Below, one piece after another: positions 9,670 through 22,194 of a stretch of 64,000 nt of DNA. Each line of letters opens with the position of its first letter. Within the stretch, counting starts at the first letter, position 1. Source of the stretch: Aralia elata (lineage: Eukaryota > Streptophyta > Magnoliopsida > Apiales > Araliaceae); contig CM068382.1 of the NCBI GenBank assembly GCA_034770075.1, positions 13,273,958-13,337,957 on the forward strand, written 5' to 3'. The notes beneath the pieces are model-generated. The model saw only the letters and a program-made list of their open reading frames with translations, did no database searches and was not told where the DNA came from. Position numbers and translations under genes: made by a program.

Positions 9670-11550
9670 GCTACAAGATTACCCGCATTTTCTATAATAT
9701 CTATAAAATCCCAAATATATGTATGCATGTCTATTGAGGTAGGCCATCTACATTTACTTGTTTGTTTTTTTTAGTTTGGTAGGGGGGAGGGGAGGAGATC
9801 TACAAATAGTTTATGAGTATAAATAGGGATAAATGAATAAACTAAAGGAAAAAAATATGTATGCATATATGTCAACTGGATTCCCACATTAAACTCGTTC
9901 TGATAAAATGTAGCATATATATGTACAGAATTTTGTATGCATACCTTCTCTGAAAATCTCAACTTCAGCAACCTCTTTAGGGTATCTAGATATGGACATT
10001 TCTTGGATCGATCAAATAAGGATGAAGATATATTTATCAAGAGCTGCGGCAAGCTCGATCTGTTAATTAATTGAAGATTTATGGTTGGTGGTTTCTTCTT
10101 TCATCACGAGATTCCACTTAACATGCTTGCAGCACATCGAATAAATTCTATTTTTATCCACATGAAACTTTTAGGGTAGCTTACTTGAGAAAGCGAAAGT
10201 TTCAAGAAACAACACATATATTATACCTTTCTTTCTTGAGTTACTTCTGACACATATTTTTACAGTCCAGTCCATCACCCAAAGGAAAGGAAGAACATGC
10301 TTACGCTTTGTAATATTCTTTTTATTACACTTTTTATTCAATTTCTTCCGCTGCACGATTAGCGTCACAAATGTTAGTGATGACATTATTACGTATACAA
10401 TTATTTGTGAAGAGTATACCTTGGTGCTAAGTTTAATATTTTTGTTACTAAATGTATATTAAAAAGAATTTAATGAAAGGAGTGATGGAGGAAATTTTAA
10501 TCCTTTTTTTTTTTTTAAGAAAAAGCCTTGAACTAATTTATCTTACTAAATTAAGTTCTCATCTAGCCAAGCCAAATGCATTCAAACTTTCTCCACAATA
10601 TAAATTTTTTGACAAATTAAATCATGCTGTGTACAAGAGGTGAGATGTGAAAAATAGGCGGTTAATATTGTTAGAGCAAAAATATTATTAATAGACTAAT
10701 AAATATCACTTAAAGTATTAAGTGCTGCCAGAATAAGTATAAACATGTTGTTAAATATATATTTGCTATGACATTACTATTTTTTTTGACAATATCAACC
10801 CCTCAAAATTATATTCCAATCTTTTTTCACAAATAACATGTCTACATATATAAACACCCACATGTTAAATACAAAAGTTAGAAAAAACTATAATTTATTC
10901 TCTTTAATTGCATGCAAAAGACGGTCAATATAATCCTTTATATTATTGAAACTAATAATTACAAATAAAAAACTTTATAAGAACAAACTATATAACTCAT
11001 ACCGAACAAACAAATCATATGATGCATTTACGCCTATGCAAGCAACATGTCTATTTAAAGCACGCATAAAGTTTTATATGATTGCCAACTTTTTTATTAC
11101 ACACAAAAAGAATCTTCTTTTTATTTATAGTAGTACTTATAGTAGTACGTATAAATGAAATAGTATTAATTAAGTTTATTATCATAATTTTATTGTCATG
11201 ATATCACTACTAAACTAAAAACTTAAAACATAAAACAAGAATACATACTTACAAAATTATGACAAATTACACCAGTACTAAACTACTAATTATAAAAACT
11301 AATTATTTTTAGGAGTAAATATGTAACAAGAATACATACTTATAAAGTTTACAAAAATGACTATTTGAGTCTGTCATCAAGCAGCCAAAGAAAAGAGAAG
11401 CAAAACCATATACCAATTGAGATATTGCTATTATAAGACAACTGCCAAGTCCCACAAAGAGACTAATCTACTAATCTGCCGGTACGGATACAAAAAATTC
11501 AAAAACTTCACCACACAATGAGATCTCTTAAACTTAAGGATACACAGAAG
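9670..11550. other. AT-rich intergenic region, no confident gene
   Basis: I see no transposon ends or known protein here. One minus-strand stretch (9999-9945) opens with ATG, reads MSISRYPKEVAEVEIFRE and runs into a good splice donor (ag/gtatgc), so a small exon of an unidentified or decayed gene is possible. Nearby minus-strand frames (10386-10171) do not resemble any family I know. Confidence 0.3.
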
Positions 11551-12003
11551 TAAATCCACTTCAGAGTATGTATTTACCTTGAACGGTGGTGCAGTGAGTT
11601 AGAAAAGTTCCAACTAGCAAACAGTTACTGACTCAGTGACGGAAGTAGAGTATATAGCTGCAAGTGAAGCTGCAAAGGAAGCGGTTTGGATGAAGAAGTT
11701 CATTTTAGAACTTGGAGTGGTTCCTAACATTCAAGGACCAGTATCGGTTCATTGTGACAACACTGGAGCTGTTGCACAGGCTAAGGAACCCATGTCTCAT
11801 CAGAGATCCAAACATGTATTGCGGTGATTTCATCTAATTAGAGAAATTATTGAAAGGGGAGATGTCACCTTGGAAAGAGTGGACTCTCAAAACAATATTG
11901 CAGATCCATTTACTAAAGCGTTATCTCAAGAACACTTCGATTGCCACTTCGATAAAATGAGTATTAGATATTAGGGTGATTGGCTTTAGTGCAAGTGGGA
12001 GAT
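11551..12003 (+). pseudogene. 3' tail of an upstream copia copy (RNase H end and PPT)
   Basis: This matches 19102-19554 of the complete copia almost base for base: the RNase H region TEVEYIAASEAAKEAVW, CDNTGAVAQAKEP and the polypurine tract gtgcaagtgggaga directly before the LTR. It is broken by W-to-TAG and R-to-TGA changes. Sequence left of about 11551 no longer aligns, so the rest of this copy is missing. It shares the LTR at 12004-13869 with the complete element, the arrangement expected from recombination between LTRs of tandem copies. Confidence 0.82.
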
Positions 12004-13869
12004 TGAAAGTAATATGCCCTCAAGCCAATCACATTTGATGTGATAAGCATTTATTTTGTAATCTTATTCAATTATTAATAAATAAATTAAAGGCATATTT
12101 ATCCATGTTAATTGGTTGAATTAATAAATGTGATAAACCCATAGTTTTAGAGCAATGTTTTTAGAATCATGATGAGATCATGCTAATCAGATCTAAATTC
12201 AAGATAGCTCAAAGCTAAAATGTTCCTAATCATTGGATCACTAATTTGGGATTATTGATTCCGAATAGATTAGTGCATACTATGCTTGATCTTTTAAAGA
12301 TGATGACTGATCTCATAATCATTTGTGTGGAGACACTAAAGCAAGTATGTAAGTGCTTATTGGAGAATAAGTTCACTGAACGTGACTCGCTTAAAGAACC
12401 CTAATGGAGTTTTATTCACCTGTCAATAGGAGTTCTTAAAGTAATAGTAGTACAAGTGGTCCTTGAACTTGAGATCATCATAGCACCTTGTGTATTCTGA
12501 GTTATACTTTGTCATACTCCTTAATACCTCAGAGAATATTATAGGGTATATTCGGGTATGATAAATTATTCATGGAGGTAGGTGAATGATCAATAAAGGA
12601 TCTACCACTTCTGATAAAGGGAGAGAATGTCCTATGCAATTTGATAAATGACAGCTCAGAAATCCCTGACCAGGGTTGAATGAAAATTAGAAAGGAGTTT
12701 CTAATTTACATTAATCAGAGTTGTGCATTCTTAAATTAAAATGCATATGATTAAATAAATAAGATTTGTCAGTAAATCCATATCTTATATTTAATCGAGA
12801 CATTGCATGGTAAAATGATTGAATTGTACAGTAACTATTATTGAATATATTCTATGTGATTAAACGTTGATTTTATATTATACGGATAATCATGATACAT
12901 TATCGTAAGATGTCACTCATGATGTAGAATAAATATTATTTATTTATATATGAATTAAAGAAGTTTAATTCATTATAAATAATATTAGAATGGTTCTAAT
13001 TTATTTATTCTACTACTGGTATAATATTGAACTTAAAGGGTCACACCGCAAAAGAAAAATATTATTTTAGAAATGATTGGCTTAATGATAATAAATTAAG
13101 TACTTAATTTATTAGTGGAATAAATTAAATAGCTTAATATTTATAATTATATATTTGGAGAAATATTTAATTATAAATTAATAAGAGAAATCTTATTATT
13201 ATTATTTAAATTCCTAATTAGATTGAGAATTGAATTAATACATTTATTCCTAAAGAGTTTAGGAGTAATAATTAGTCCTACAAATGCAAATGCAAATGTA
13301 AATGAAATGCAAGTGAAATGCAAATGCAAATGAAATGCAATTTCTAGATTAATGTAAGTTACTTGCTTAATGTTGATTAAACAAGAAACATGTGTTAATT
13401 GAAAAATGAAGCATTCATATTAATCTTAATGGTTAGGAGAATATGAATGCTTATAAGTATCATTTTGATGACATGAATTGATTTTTGAATCAGATGTATA
13501 CTTCTTGCAATCTTAAGAGTTAGGAATAAAAGAACATTGGATTAACCGTCCTTGATTTTTAGAAAATCAAAATTTGTTTCTTCAATAATCATTTTCTTGG
13601 TGGATCACCTTTAGAGTGGTACATACACTTTGTAGCTTGTGTTTGATCCTTGGATTTGGGTATTAGAGAAGCTTGAAGAAATTAAAGAATTGATCTTGTA
13701 GTGGTTCAAGAAATTGAATCTACAAAAGTATGATTTATTGTATTATTTCTTCTCATTTGATAATTATGCATAAGGTGATTCATGGATAGTTGAAGAAAAT
13801 TTTTAATTTCATTTTTCGCTGCATTTTACAATTTGATTGTATCTTTGAACGTGTTTCTGCAAACTTACA
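12004..13869 (+). repeat. Left LTR of the copia element (1866 bp)
   Basis: Starts tgaaagtaatatgccc, ends gtttctgcaaacttaca. It is highly similar to 19555-21438, with scattered substitutions and a shorter ATT run. A short repeat of caaatg / aaatgc units lies near 13285-13340. It is preceded by a polypurine tract and followed by a primer binding site, so it serves both the truncated copy on its left and the complete one on its right. Confidence 0.93.
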
Positions 13870-13870
13870 G

Positions 13871-13883
13871 TGGCATCAGAGCC
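13871..13883 (+). other. Primer binding site (initiator tRNA-Met type)
   Basis: tggcatcagagcc follows the LTR end by one base. It is one base off the common copia primer site TGGTATCAGAGC, which pairs with the 3' end of initiator methionine tRNA. Confidence 0.88.
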
Positions 13884-14035
13884 ATACTTTTGCGTATTAT
13901 CAATTGTTTTGATTCATATATATGTTGATATGTATTTAGAACAATTTGGGTATTATTGTTGGTATAAAACCTTATTTTTGGAGAAAAACATCAAAAATGG
14001 CGATTTGGGATTGCAGAGAATTGGCTACTGGATGC

Positions 14036-14192
14036 CTTGAGTTGCTGCTCATGGCCTTCTTGAGCTGTTGCTCATAGCCTCCTTGAGCTGCTGCTCATGG
14101 CCCTCTTAAGCAACTGCTTATCATGGACCTCTTGAGCCGCTGCTTATGGCCCTCTTGAGCCGCTGCTCATGCCCCTCTTGAGCTTTGCTCAT
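14036..14192 (+). repeat. 23-bp minisatellite, seven units
   Basis: Units start with cttgag (or cttaag) at 14036, 14059, 14082, 14105, 14131, 14154 and 14177, with a core such as ctgctgctcatggccct. The period is 23 bp with one 26-bp unit. Confidence 0.93.
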
Positions 14193-14414
14193 TTTGAAAT
14201 TTCTAAGTTAAAAATAAAGATGTTTATTTTGGACTTGGATTTGATTTAAAATAAAGGAGTTTATTTTAATTAGAATTATATTCCAATTTTTTTCAGAAAT
14301 TCTAAATTATAAATAAAAGGTTTATTTTGATTTAGAATTGAATTAAAATAAAGGTGTTTATTTTAATTGGATTTGGATTTTATATTTGATAATATTACCC
14401 AATAAATGATATCA

Positions 14415-14441
14415 ATATATATATATATATATATATATATT
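14415..14441. repeat. (AT)n microsatellite
   Basis: Uninterrupted alternating AT run in the copia leader. Confidence 0.95.
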
Positions 14442-15617
14442 AAATGTTATATTATTCATGAGATGAATGTTTGTATATATGTGTTGATATATATAGGGAT
14501 TATTAAGGACTATTGGCCAATGTGATTGGATTTAATTTTGTTGGATGCTTGAATGAATAGTTTATTCATAAATAAGGTCTGCGTATCTCGCCTATCTAAT
14601 TTTCTGATGTAATTTCTATCTCTCTTCTATGTACTTTTCCTTGACTGCTGATCAAGGTTTCTATTTTATTAAATAGAATGTAATAGGATTTAGTAAAATT
14701 ACTCGAGAAATTAGAGCTGAAGAGAATGAGCATTGAAGACCCATTTGTGATGAAGCCTGAGTTGAATGTAATAGTTATGTTCCAAATTATTCTTGTACCC
14801 TAGGTTTGACCTTCTAATTTACTCGGTGGCTCGAGTGAATCAAACTAGATTAAGTCCATAATCATTCCACATAGAATATAGTATTCTATGAATGTATGCT
14901 AATTATATATTAAATATATTATTATACATGATGATCTATGTTTAATATGACGCGTATTTATATATATATTTGCATGCGCGCTAAACAAGATAAGACCATT
15001 AATAACAAAACCCTCAATTGAAAATATTAAGTTGAATACATTCAAAGATATTTAAAATATCGAACGTAGCCTTCTAGCATGATAAAGCAATAGAGTATTA
15101 AATATTTAATATTAGTTTGTTGTGCACACACAAGACTCATATTAAAATTTTAAGATATTGACTTTATTACATGAAAATGTTTTATAAGGAATTGAACAAT
15201 ACAAGTTTTGTTGTGCACACACGAGGACTATATTTTTCTATTCACTTATATGGAAATGCTAGTTATAACTTAACTTAGATTATTTTAATTCGGATGTGCA
15301 CACACTTGACTATTATAATCTAAGAGGCAAAATAAAAGAAGTTACATAGTTGATGTAATTGACAAGAGTTGTCTTCCTAATTGAATAAATATATAGTTTG
15401 TTGTGCATACATAAGGTTGTATATTTATAGCAATAGGATCCTTTCTCACTAAGCAAATTTCAATAAAAATTTGTCAAATTATATATAGAGGGTCATATAC
15501 TTTAAATAAAATAGTGGGAGACACTATTTTCATAAAGACCTATATTAATCTGGTGATTAATAAAATGAATACATGCTAATGTTGTTTAAATCACAAATTC
15601 ATTTACAGAATTTTATA

Positions 15618-16482
15618 ATGGCCCATTCACTATCACTGCAAAGCATATTTGATGCTAACAAATTAACCGGACCGAACTACACGGATTGGTTAAGGAATTT
15701 GAGAATTGTTCTCACCGTTGAAAAATTATCTTATGTCCTTAATTCGCCTGTTCCTGCAACTGTTGCAGAAACTGCCTCTTAGGAAGAGATTGCTACTTTT
15801 AAAAAGTGGCAAGATGATGCTATGGTAGCTCAATGCATCATGCTCGCATCCATGAGTAACGAGTTACAACATCAACATGAGAAAATGGATGCACCTACTA
15901 TATTGCTTCACCTTCATGAGTTATATGGTGAACAAAGTAGGTCTGCAAGATATGAGATATCTAAGCAGCTCTTCCGATCTAGAATGACCGACGGCCCTAC
16001 AGTACAGGCACATGTCCTTAAAATGATCAATTTGATTGAACAATTGGGATAATTGAGTTTTGTAATGGATGGAGAGGTGAGCCAAGATTTGATCTTGTAG
16101 TCACTCCCGGACTCCTACTCACAATATGTTGTGAATTTTCACATGAACAAGCTTGATGTCAGCTTTCCTAAACTGTTTAACATGTTGAAAACTATAGAGA
16201 GTCATTTTCCATCCAAAAAAGACCAAGTCTTGCTGGTAGGTGAACCTTTCAAGAAAAGGAAGTGGCCCAAAGGATCTTCTGCAAAGAATAAAAATTCTAA
16301 GAAGGTAAAAGAAAAGGCAACTGATAAAGGTAATAAGAATAAAACTAATGCGGATAGCAAAGGAGTTTACTTCCACTGCAATAAGCCCGGACATTGGAAA
16401 AGAAACTACAAGGATTACCTTGCAAAGGAAAGTAGAAAAAGCTTGTTGAAGCTTCAGCTACAGATACATGTTTGTTCATGAT
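15618..16482 (+). pseudogene. copia gag, three in-frame stops
   Basis: The frame starts at ATG 15618 (MAHSLSLQSIF) and holds the UBN2-type gag core (WLRNLRIVLTVEKLSYVL, TILLHLHELYGEQSRSARYE). It is broken at 15780 (TAG), 16050 (TAA) and 16098 (TAG), all positions where Gln is expected. The zinc knuckle reads YFHCNKPGHWKRNY near 16368-16410; the first and last Cys of the CCHC motif are both Tyr, so RNA binding would be lost even without the stops. A one-base loss in an A-run near 16435 then shifts the frame into protease. The intact protein would be the capsid/nucleocapsid. Confidence 0.87.
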
Positions 16483-19400
16483 TGAAATAAATCTTTCTGT
16501 ATATCAAAATTCTATTTGGGTATTAGATACCGGCTGTGGCTCTCATATATGCAATTCTTTGCAGGGAATAAGCAGAAGTAGAAAGGTAAACAAAGGAAAA
16601 GTAACTCTACGAGTGGCAAATGGAGCAAAGGTTGATGCATTAACTGTGAGGACTTATTGTTTAGCATTGCCTACGGAAAAGTCAATCAATTTAATAAATT
16701 ATTATTATGTACCAGGTCTTATTAGAAATATTATTTCTATTTCTATGTTGGACAAGGAAGGTTTTAATATTATATTTAAGAACACTAGTTGTTCTATTTA
16801 TAATGATAATATTTTGTATGGAACTGGTAGATTAATTGATGGACTTTATTTACTTGACTTACATGAAGATATTTTTCAAATTGAACAAACTTGTAAAAAA
16901 AAAGAGATGATGTGAATCATACTTTCATATAACACTGTAGACCCGGTCACATCAATGAAATAAGACTAAACAAGTTGCATAAAGATGGGTTTTTAGAACC
17001 ATTTGATTTTGAATCATATCCAACTTGTGAATCTTGTCTCATGGAAAAAATGACTAAATCTCCATTTAGTGGACATGGAGAGAGTTGCAGGGTTGTTATA
17101 GTTGGTACACACAGATGTATGTGGACCTATGACAACAAATGCTAGAGGAGGGTATTCGTATTTCATTACATTCATTGATGATCATTCGAGATTTGGATAT
17201 GTGTATTTAATGAAATACAAATCTAAATCGTTTGAAACGTTCAAAGAATTCAGAAGTGAAGTAGAGAAACAGACTGGCAAAAGTATTAAGATTCTTCGAT
17301 CAGATCGAGGAGGAGAATACTTGAGCAATGAGTTTCTTAATCATCTTAAAGAAATTGGTATTCTCTCATAATGGACGCCTCCTGGTACGTCACAGTTAAA
17401 TGGTGTATATGAAAGGAGGAATTGTACTTTGTTAGACATGGTGCGATCCATGATGAGTTTTACCGATCTTCCAATATCCTTCTGGGGTTATGCCCTAGAA
17501 ACGGCTGCATATCTACTAAACAAGATCCCCTCAAAGTCCGTCTCCAAGACTCCATATGAGATGTGGACAGGGAGGAAACCTAGTCTTAAACATGTTAAGA
17601 TTTGGGGTTGTACAACTTATGTAAAGAAGTTACAAAGTGACAAACTTGAGATAAGATCTGATAAGTGTAGATTTGTGGGGTATCCTAAAGAAAGTTTAGG
17701 ATACTATTTCTATAATCCTACCGAGCAAAAGGTGTTTGTTGCCAAACACGCTACCTTCTTGGAAAATGAGTTTATCCTTGAAGGGGCTAGTGGGAGGAAA
17801 ATAGATCTTGAAGAAATTCAAGAACCACAAATCTCTACAGATCAAGTGGATGAACCTGTTCAAGTAGATATAACTTCTGTACCACAACAGAGTCGTAAAT
17901 CTGGAAGAGTATTGAAGATACCTAAAAGGTAAACACTCACCACAGAAGATGATGATGAGATACGCATCATAATTGATGATGATCCAGTAACATACGATGA
18001 GGCTATGAGTAGTAAACACTCTGAGAAATGGCAAATAGCCATGAAATCCGAAATGGACTCCATGTATGAAAACCAAGTATGGACTTTGGTTACTCCACCT
18101 GAAGGCATTGTGCCTATAGGGTGTAAATGGGTCTTTAAGAAAAATACTGGAGCAGATGGCAAGGTAGAGACCTATAAGGTCAGATTGGTGGCAAAAGGTT
18201 TCAAACATAGATAAGGAGTTGACTATGATGAAACCTTCTCACCAGTAGTCATGCTCAAGTCCATCTGGATTTTGCTTGCGATCGCAGCTTACTATGACTA
18301 CGAGATTTGACAAATGGACGTGAAAACAACCTTCCTCAATGGAAAACTAGATGAGGATGTATATATGATACAACTAGAGAGTTTTGTTTCAAAAGATGGA
18401 ACAAACTTAGTATGTAAGTTATAAAGATCCATTTCTCGAAGATGGAACATCCGTTTTGATGAAACAATCAAAGAGTTTGATTTTATCAAAAATAAGGATG
18501 AACTATGTGTGTACAAGAAGGTTAGTGGGAGTGTTGTGACATTCCTAGTATTGTATGTTGATGATATATTAGTTATAGGGAATGACATACCAATACTTCA
18601 ATAAATAAAAATATGGTTATCTAAACACTTCTCCATGAAGGACTTGGGAGAAGCATCCTACATATTGGGGATAAAGATATATAGAGATAGATCAAAGAGG
18701 ATACTCGGCTTGACCCAAGGTACATACATTGATTCGATGCTAAAGAGGTTTAGCATGCAGGACTCCAAGAGAGGATTTATACCGATGAGTCATGGAGTAA
18801 ATCTCTCTAAGAAATTATCCCCAAAGACACCGGAAGAGAGAAATCACATGAATCAGATACCTTATGCTTTAGCATTAGGATCTATCATGTATGGAATGAT
18901 ATGTATCAGACCTAATGTTGCTTATGCAATAAGTGTGACAAGCAGATATCAGTCTAACCCTAGAGAAGAACACTGGAAAGCTGTAAAAAACATCTTAAAG
19001 TACGTGAGAAGAACTAAAGATGTATTTCTAATGTATAGTGGGTCTGATTTGAAGCTAGAGGGCTATACAAACTCAAGTTTTCAAACTGACCAAGATGAAA
19101 ACAAATCCACGTCAGGGTATGTATTTACCTTGAATGGTGGTACAGTGAGTTGGAAAAGTTCCAAGCAGCAAACAATTGTTGACTCAGTGACGGAAGTAGA
19201 GTATATAACTGCAAGTGAAGCTGCAAAGGAAGCGGTTTGGATGAAGAAGTTCATTTTAGAACTTGGAGTGGTTCCTAGCATTCAAGGACCAGTACCGGTT
19301 CATTGTGACAACACTGGAGCTGTTACACAGGCTAAGGAACTCAGGTCTCATCAGAGATCCAAACATGTATTGCGGCGATTTCATCTAATTAGAGAAATTA

Positions 19401-19540
19401 TTGAAATGGGAGATGTCACCTCGGAAAGAGTGGACTCTCAGAACAACATTGCAGATCTATTTACTAAAGCGTTATCTCAATAACACGTCGATCGCCACTT
19501 CGATAAAATGGGTATTAGATACCAGGGTGATTGGCTTTAG
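16445..19540 (+). pseudogene. copia protease - integrase - RT - RNase H, broken
   Basis: Protease: WVLDTGCGSHICN at about 16517, a DTG site. After an A-run frameshift (16897) and a stop in the GAG-pre-integrase zinc region, integrase continues in one frame from 17102 (VHTDVCGP, FIDDHSRF, GGEYLSNEF supply the D-D-E residues). The same frame runs to the end through RT (WVFKKNTGADGKVE, QMDVKTTFLNG, YVDDILVIG) and RNase H (AKEAVWMKKFILELG, HCDNTGAV). In-frame stops lie at 17369, 17930, 18212, 18308, 18422, 18602 and 19481. RT also lacks about six residues between RSI and SRRWNIRF. The natural end is the TAG at 19538. Integrase before RT defines copia order. Confidence 0.9.
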
Positions 19541-19554
19541 TGCAAGTGGGAGAT

Positions 19555-20741
19555 TGAAAGTAATATGCCCTTAAGCCAATCACATTTGATGTGATAAGCA
19601 TTTATTTTGTAATCTTATTCAATTATTAATAAATAAATTAAAGGCATATTTATCCATGTTAATTGGTTGAATTAATAAATGAGATAAACCCATAGTTTTA
19701 GAGTAATGTTTTTAGAATCATGATGAGATCATGCTAATGAGATCTAAATTCAAGATAGCTCAAAACTAAAATGTTCCTAATCGTTGGATCACTAATTTGG
19801 GATTACTGATTCCGGATAGATTAGTACATACTATGCTTGATCTTTTAAAGATGATGACTGATCTCATAATCATTTGTGTGGAGACACTAAAGCAAGTATG
19901 TAGGTGCTTATTGGAGAATAAGTTCACTGAACGTGACTCGCTTAAAGAACCCTAATGGAGTTTTATTCACCTGTCAATAGGAGTTCTTAAAGTAATAGTA
20001 GTACAAGTGGTCCTTGGACTTGAGATCATCATAGTACCTTGTGTATTCTGAGTTATACTTTGTCATACTCCTTAATACTTCAGAGAATATTATAGGGTAT
20101 GTTCAGGTATAATAAATTATTCATAAAGGTAGGTGAATGATCAATAAATGATCTACCACTTCTGATAAAGGGAGAGAATGTCCTATATAATTTGATAAAT
20201 GACAGCTTAGAAATCCCTGACCAGGGTTGAATGAAAATTAGAAAGGAGTTTTTAATTTAAATTAATCAGAGTTGTGCATTCTTAAATTAAAATGCATATG
20301 ATTAAATAAATAAGATTTGTCAGTAAATCCATGTTTTATATTTAATCGGGACATTACATGGTAGAAGTATTGAATTGTACGATAACTACTACTGAATTGG
20401 TTCTATGTGATTAAATGTTAATTTCATATTATACGGATAGTCAGGATACATTATCGTAAGGTGTCACTCATGATGTGGAATAAATCTTATTTATTTATAT
20501 ATGATTTAAAGGAGTTTAATTCATTATAAATAATATTAGAATGGTTCTAATTTATTTATTCTACTACCAGCATAATATTGAACCTAAAGCGTCGCACCGC
20601 AAAAAAAATATTATTTTAGAAATGATTGGCTTAATGATAATAAATTAAGTATTTAATTTATTAGTGGAATAAATTAAATAGCTTAATATTTATAACTATA
20701 TATTTGGAAAAATATTTAGTTATAAATTAATAAGAGAAATC

Positions 20742-20776
<35 letters not shown>

Positions 20777-21438
20777 TAAATTCCTAATTAGATTGGGAAT
20801 TGAATTAATACATTTATTCTTAAAGAGTTTAGGAGTAATAATTGGTCCTACAAATGCAAATGCAAATATAAATGAAATGCAAGTGAAATGCAAATGCAAA
20901 TGAAATGCAATTTCTATACTAATGTAAGTTACTTGCTTAATGTTGATTAAACAAGAAACATGTGTTAATTGAAAAATGAAGCATTCATATTAATCTTAAT
21001 GGTTAGGAGAATATGAATGCTTGTAAGTATCATTTTGGTGATATGAATTGATTTTTGAATCAGATGTATGCTTCTTGCAATCTTAAGAGTTAGGAAGAAA
21101 AGAACATTGGATTAGCCATCCTTGATTTTTAGAAAATCAAAATTTGTTTCTTCAATAATCATTTTCTTGGTGGATCACCTTGAGTGGTACATACACTTTG
21201 TAGCTTGTGTTTGATCCTTGGATTTGGGTATTAGAGAAGCTTGAAGAAATTAAAGAATTGATCTTGTAGCGGTTCAAGAAATTGAATCTACAAAGGTATA
21301 ATATTTTGTATTATTTCTTCCTCAATTGATAATTATGCATAAGGTGATTCATGGGAAGTTGCAGAAAAATTTTAATTTTATTTTCCGTTGCGTTTTACAA
21401 TTTGATTGTATATTTGATCGTGTTTCTGCAAACTTACA
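19555..21438 (+). repeat. Right LTR of the copia element (1884 bp)
   Basis: Begins tgaaagtaatatgccc after the polypurine tract gtgcaagtgggaga and ends gcaaacttaca. It is slightly longer than the left LTR, mainly through an expanded ATT microsatellite at 20741-20776. Confidence 0.93.
20741..20776. repeat. (ATT)n microsatellite in the right copia LTR
   Basis: About eleven att units; the same position in the left LTR (13194-13207) has only four or so. Confidence 0.9.
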
Positions 21439-21654
21439 GATTCTCCATATGTTCCAAAAATATGACCAGTACAGATTTTTTTTATGGCTATTGATATTGC
21501 TAGAGCATAATAAGTGTCGCTGAATGTATATTACAAAATTATTTTTACTTCAACAATATCAATTACCTTTACTTAAAAGCTTTTTAAATTTTAAATTGAT
21601 ATGATTCATTTGAATTTTAGAAACAATAAATTTTATAATTAATAGTATTTCTTT

Positions 21655-22194
21655 TTATAAATAATTTATAATAGTCATAATTAAATTTACTATAACTAAA
21701 TGAATTTTTGTAAATTTTAATACACCAAAAAATCCAGATTCTACCACACTAGCCAAGAGCACAACCCTAGCTTGGCCCATTAAGGACTCAAGACCTACCA
21801 TATCAATAGTGTCTTTATAATGGGAAGCTAATAGATATCTAAGTGTGTCTTTTTTGCCATATCTAGCCGGAGAATGGACGGGTAAAATAAGTTGACCATC
21901 CAATGTTATCAATTTGCTTGTGTGAATCAAAGCACGGTTCTTTTCCAGCAAGATAGCTGCAGCCTCGGTGTTACTAGTCTTAGCAGGAAAATGAAGGGCT
22001 ATGTTGCCTTGTATGTCCTGCAGAGCCAGTGCCTCAGGTGACACTATATTTACCAAGTTTTTAACTAGATGAATTGATTTTTCTATCTCAATTGTTATGT
22101 GGAGGGCTGTTGTTTTACCGACGCCAATGATGGCTGTGACTGCATCTTTGTGTTGGCCGAAGAAAATATTGGCACTCTCCCAATTGCTTCCCAT
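21655..22194 (-). pseudogene. Ankyrin-repeat protein fragment (ACD6/ITN1-like family)
   Basis: The minus-strand frame from ATG 22194 reads NWESANIFFGQHKDAVTAI, then TALHITIEI, LVNIVSPEALALQDIQGN, IALHFPAKTSNTEAAAILLE, LILPVHSPARYGKKDTLRYL and LLASVVESGFFGV. These are successive ankyrin repeats of the plant PGG/ankyrin family, membrane proteins linked to defence and salt responses. The frame is open for 179 codons, but the C-terminal membrane (PGG) domain and the true N-terminus are not present. The stretch is preceded by ctctag, which could be a splice acceptor, so this may be a single exon or a broken copy. Several repeat residues deviate (HFPAK for HFAA). Confidence 0.7.

Larger units (their letters stand above)
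13884..15617 (+). other. Copia leader with internal repeats
   Basis: A non-coding 1.7-kb leader between primer site and gag. It contains a 23-bp minisatellite (14036-14192), several aaataaaggtgtttatttt-like units (14210-14370), a TA microsatellite (14415-14441) and four spaced tgtgcacaca-type palindromes (15121, 15212, 15295, 15402). No open frame of note. Packaging or dimer-linkage signals would be expected in such a leader, but none can be proven here. Confidence 0.7.
12004..21438 (+). mobile_element. Ty1/copia LTR retrotransposon, Angela/Tork-like, decayed
   Basis: Two long LTRs (12004-13869 and 19555-21438) enclose a primer site for initiator tRNA-Met, a 1.7-kb leader, gag, protease, integrase, reverse transcriptase and RNase H in copia order. 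The gag opening (SIFDANKLTGPNYTDWLRNL) and the 1.87-kb LTRs resemble the Angela clade; this is recognition only. The coding region has at least nine in-frame stops and several frameshifts. The left flank is not host DNA but the tail of another copy, so the target duplication cannot be read. Confidence 0.9.

Noticed and set aside
13871..13883. Primer sites as possible tRNA genes
   Set aside because: Only 12-18 bases complementary to a tRNA end are present, with no cloverleaf around them.
14036..14192. CRISPR-like look of the regular 23-bp repeats
   Set aside because: Units are contiguous with no unique spacers, there are no cas genes and the sequence is plant transposon leader.
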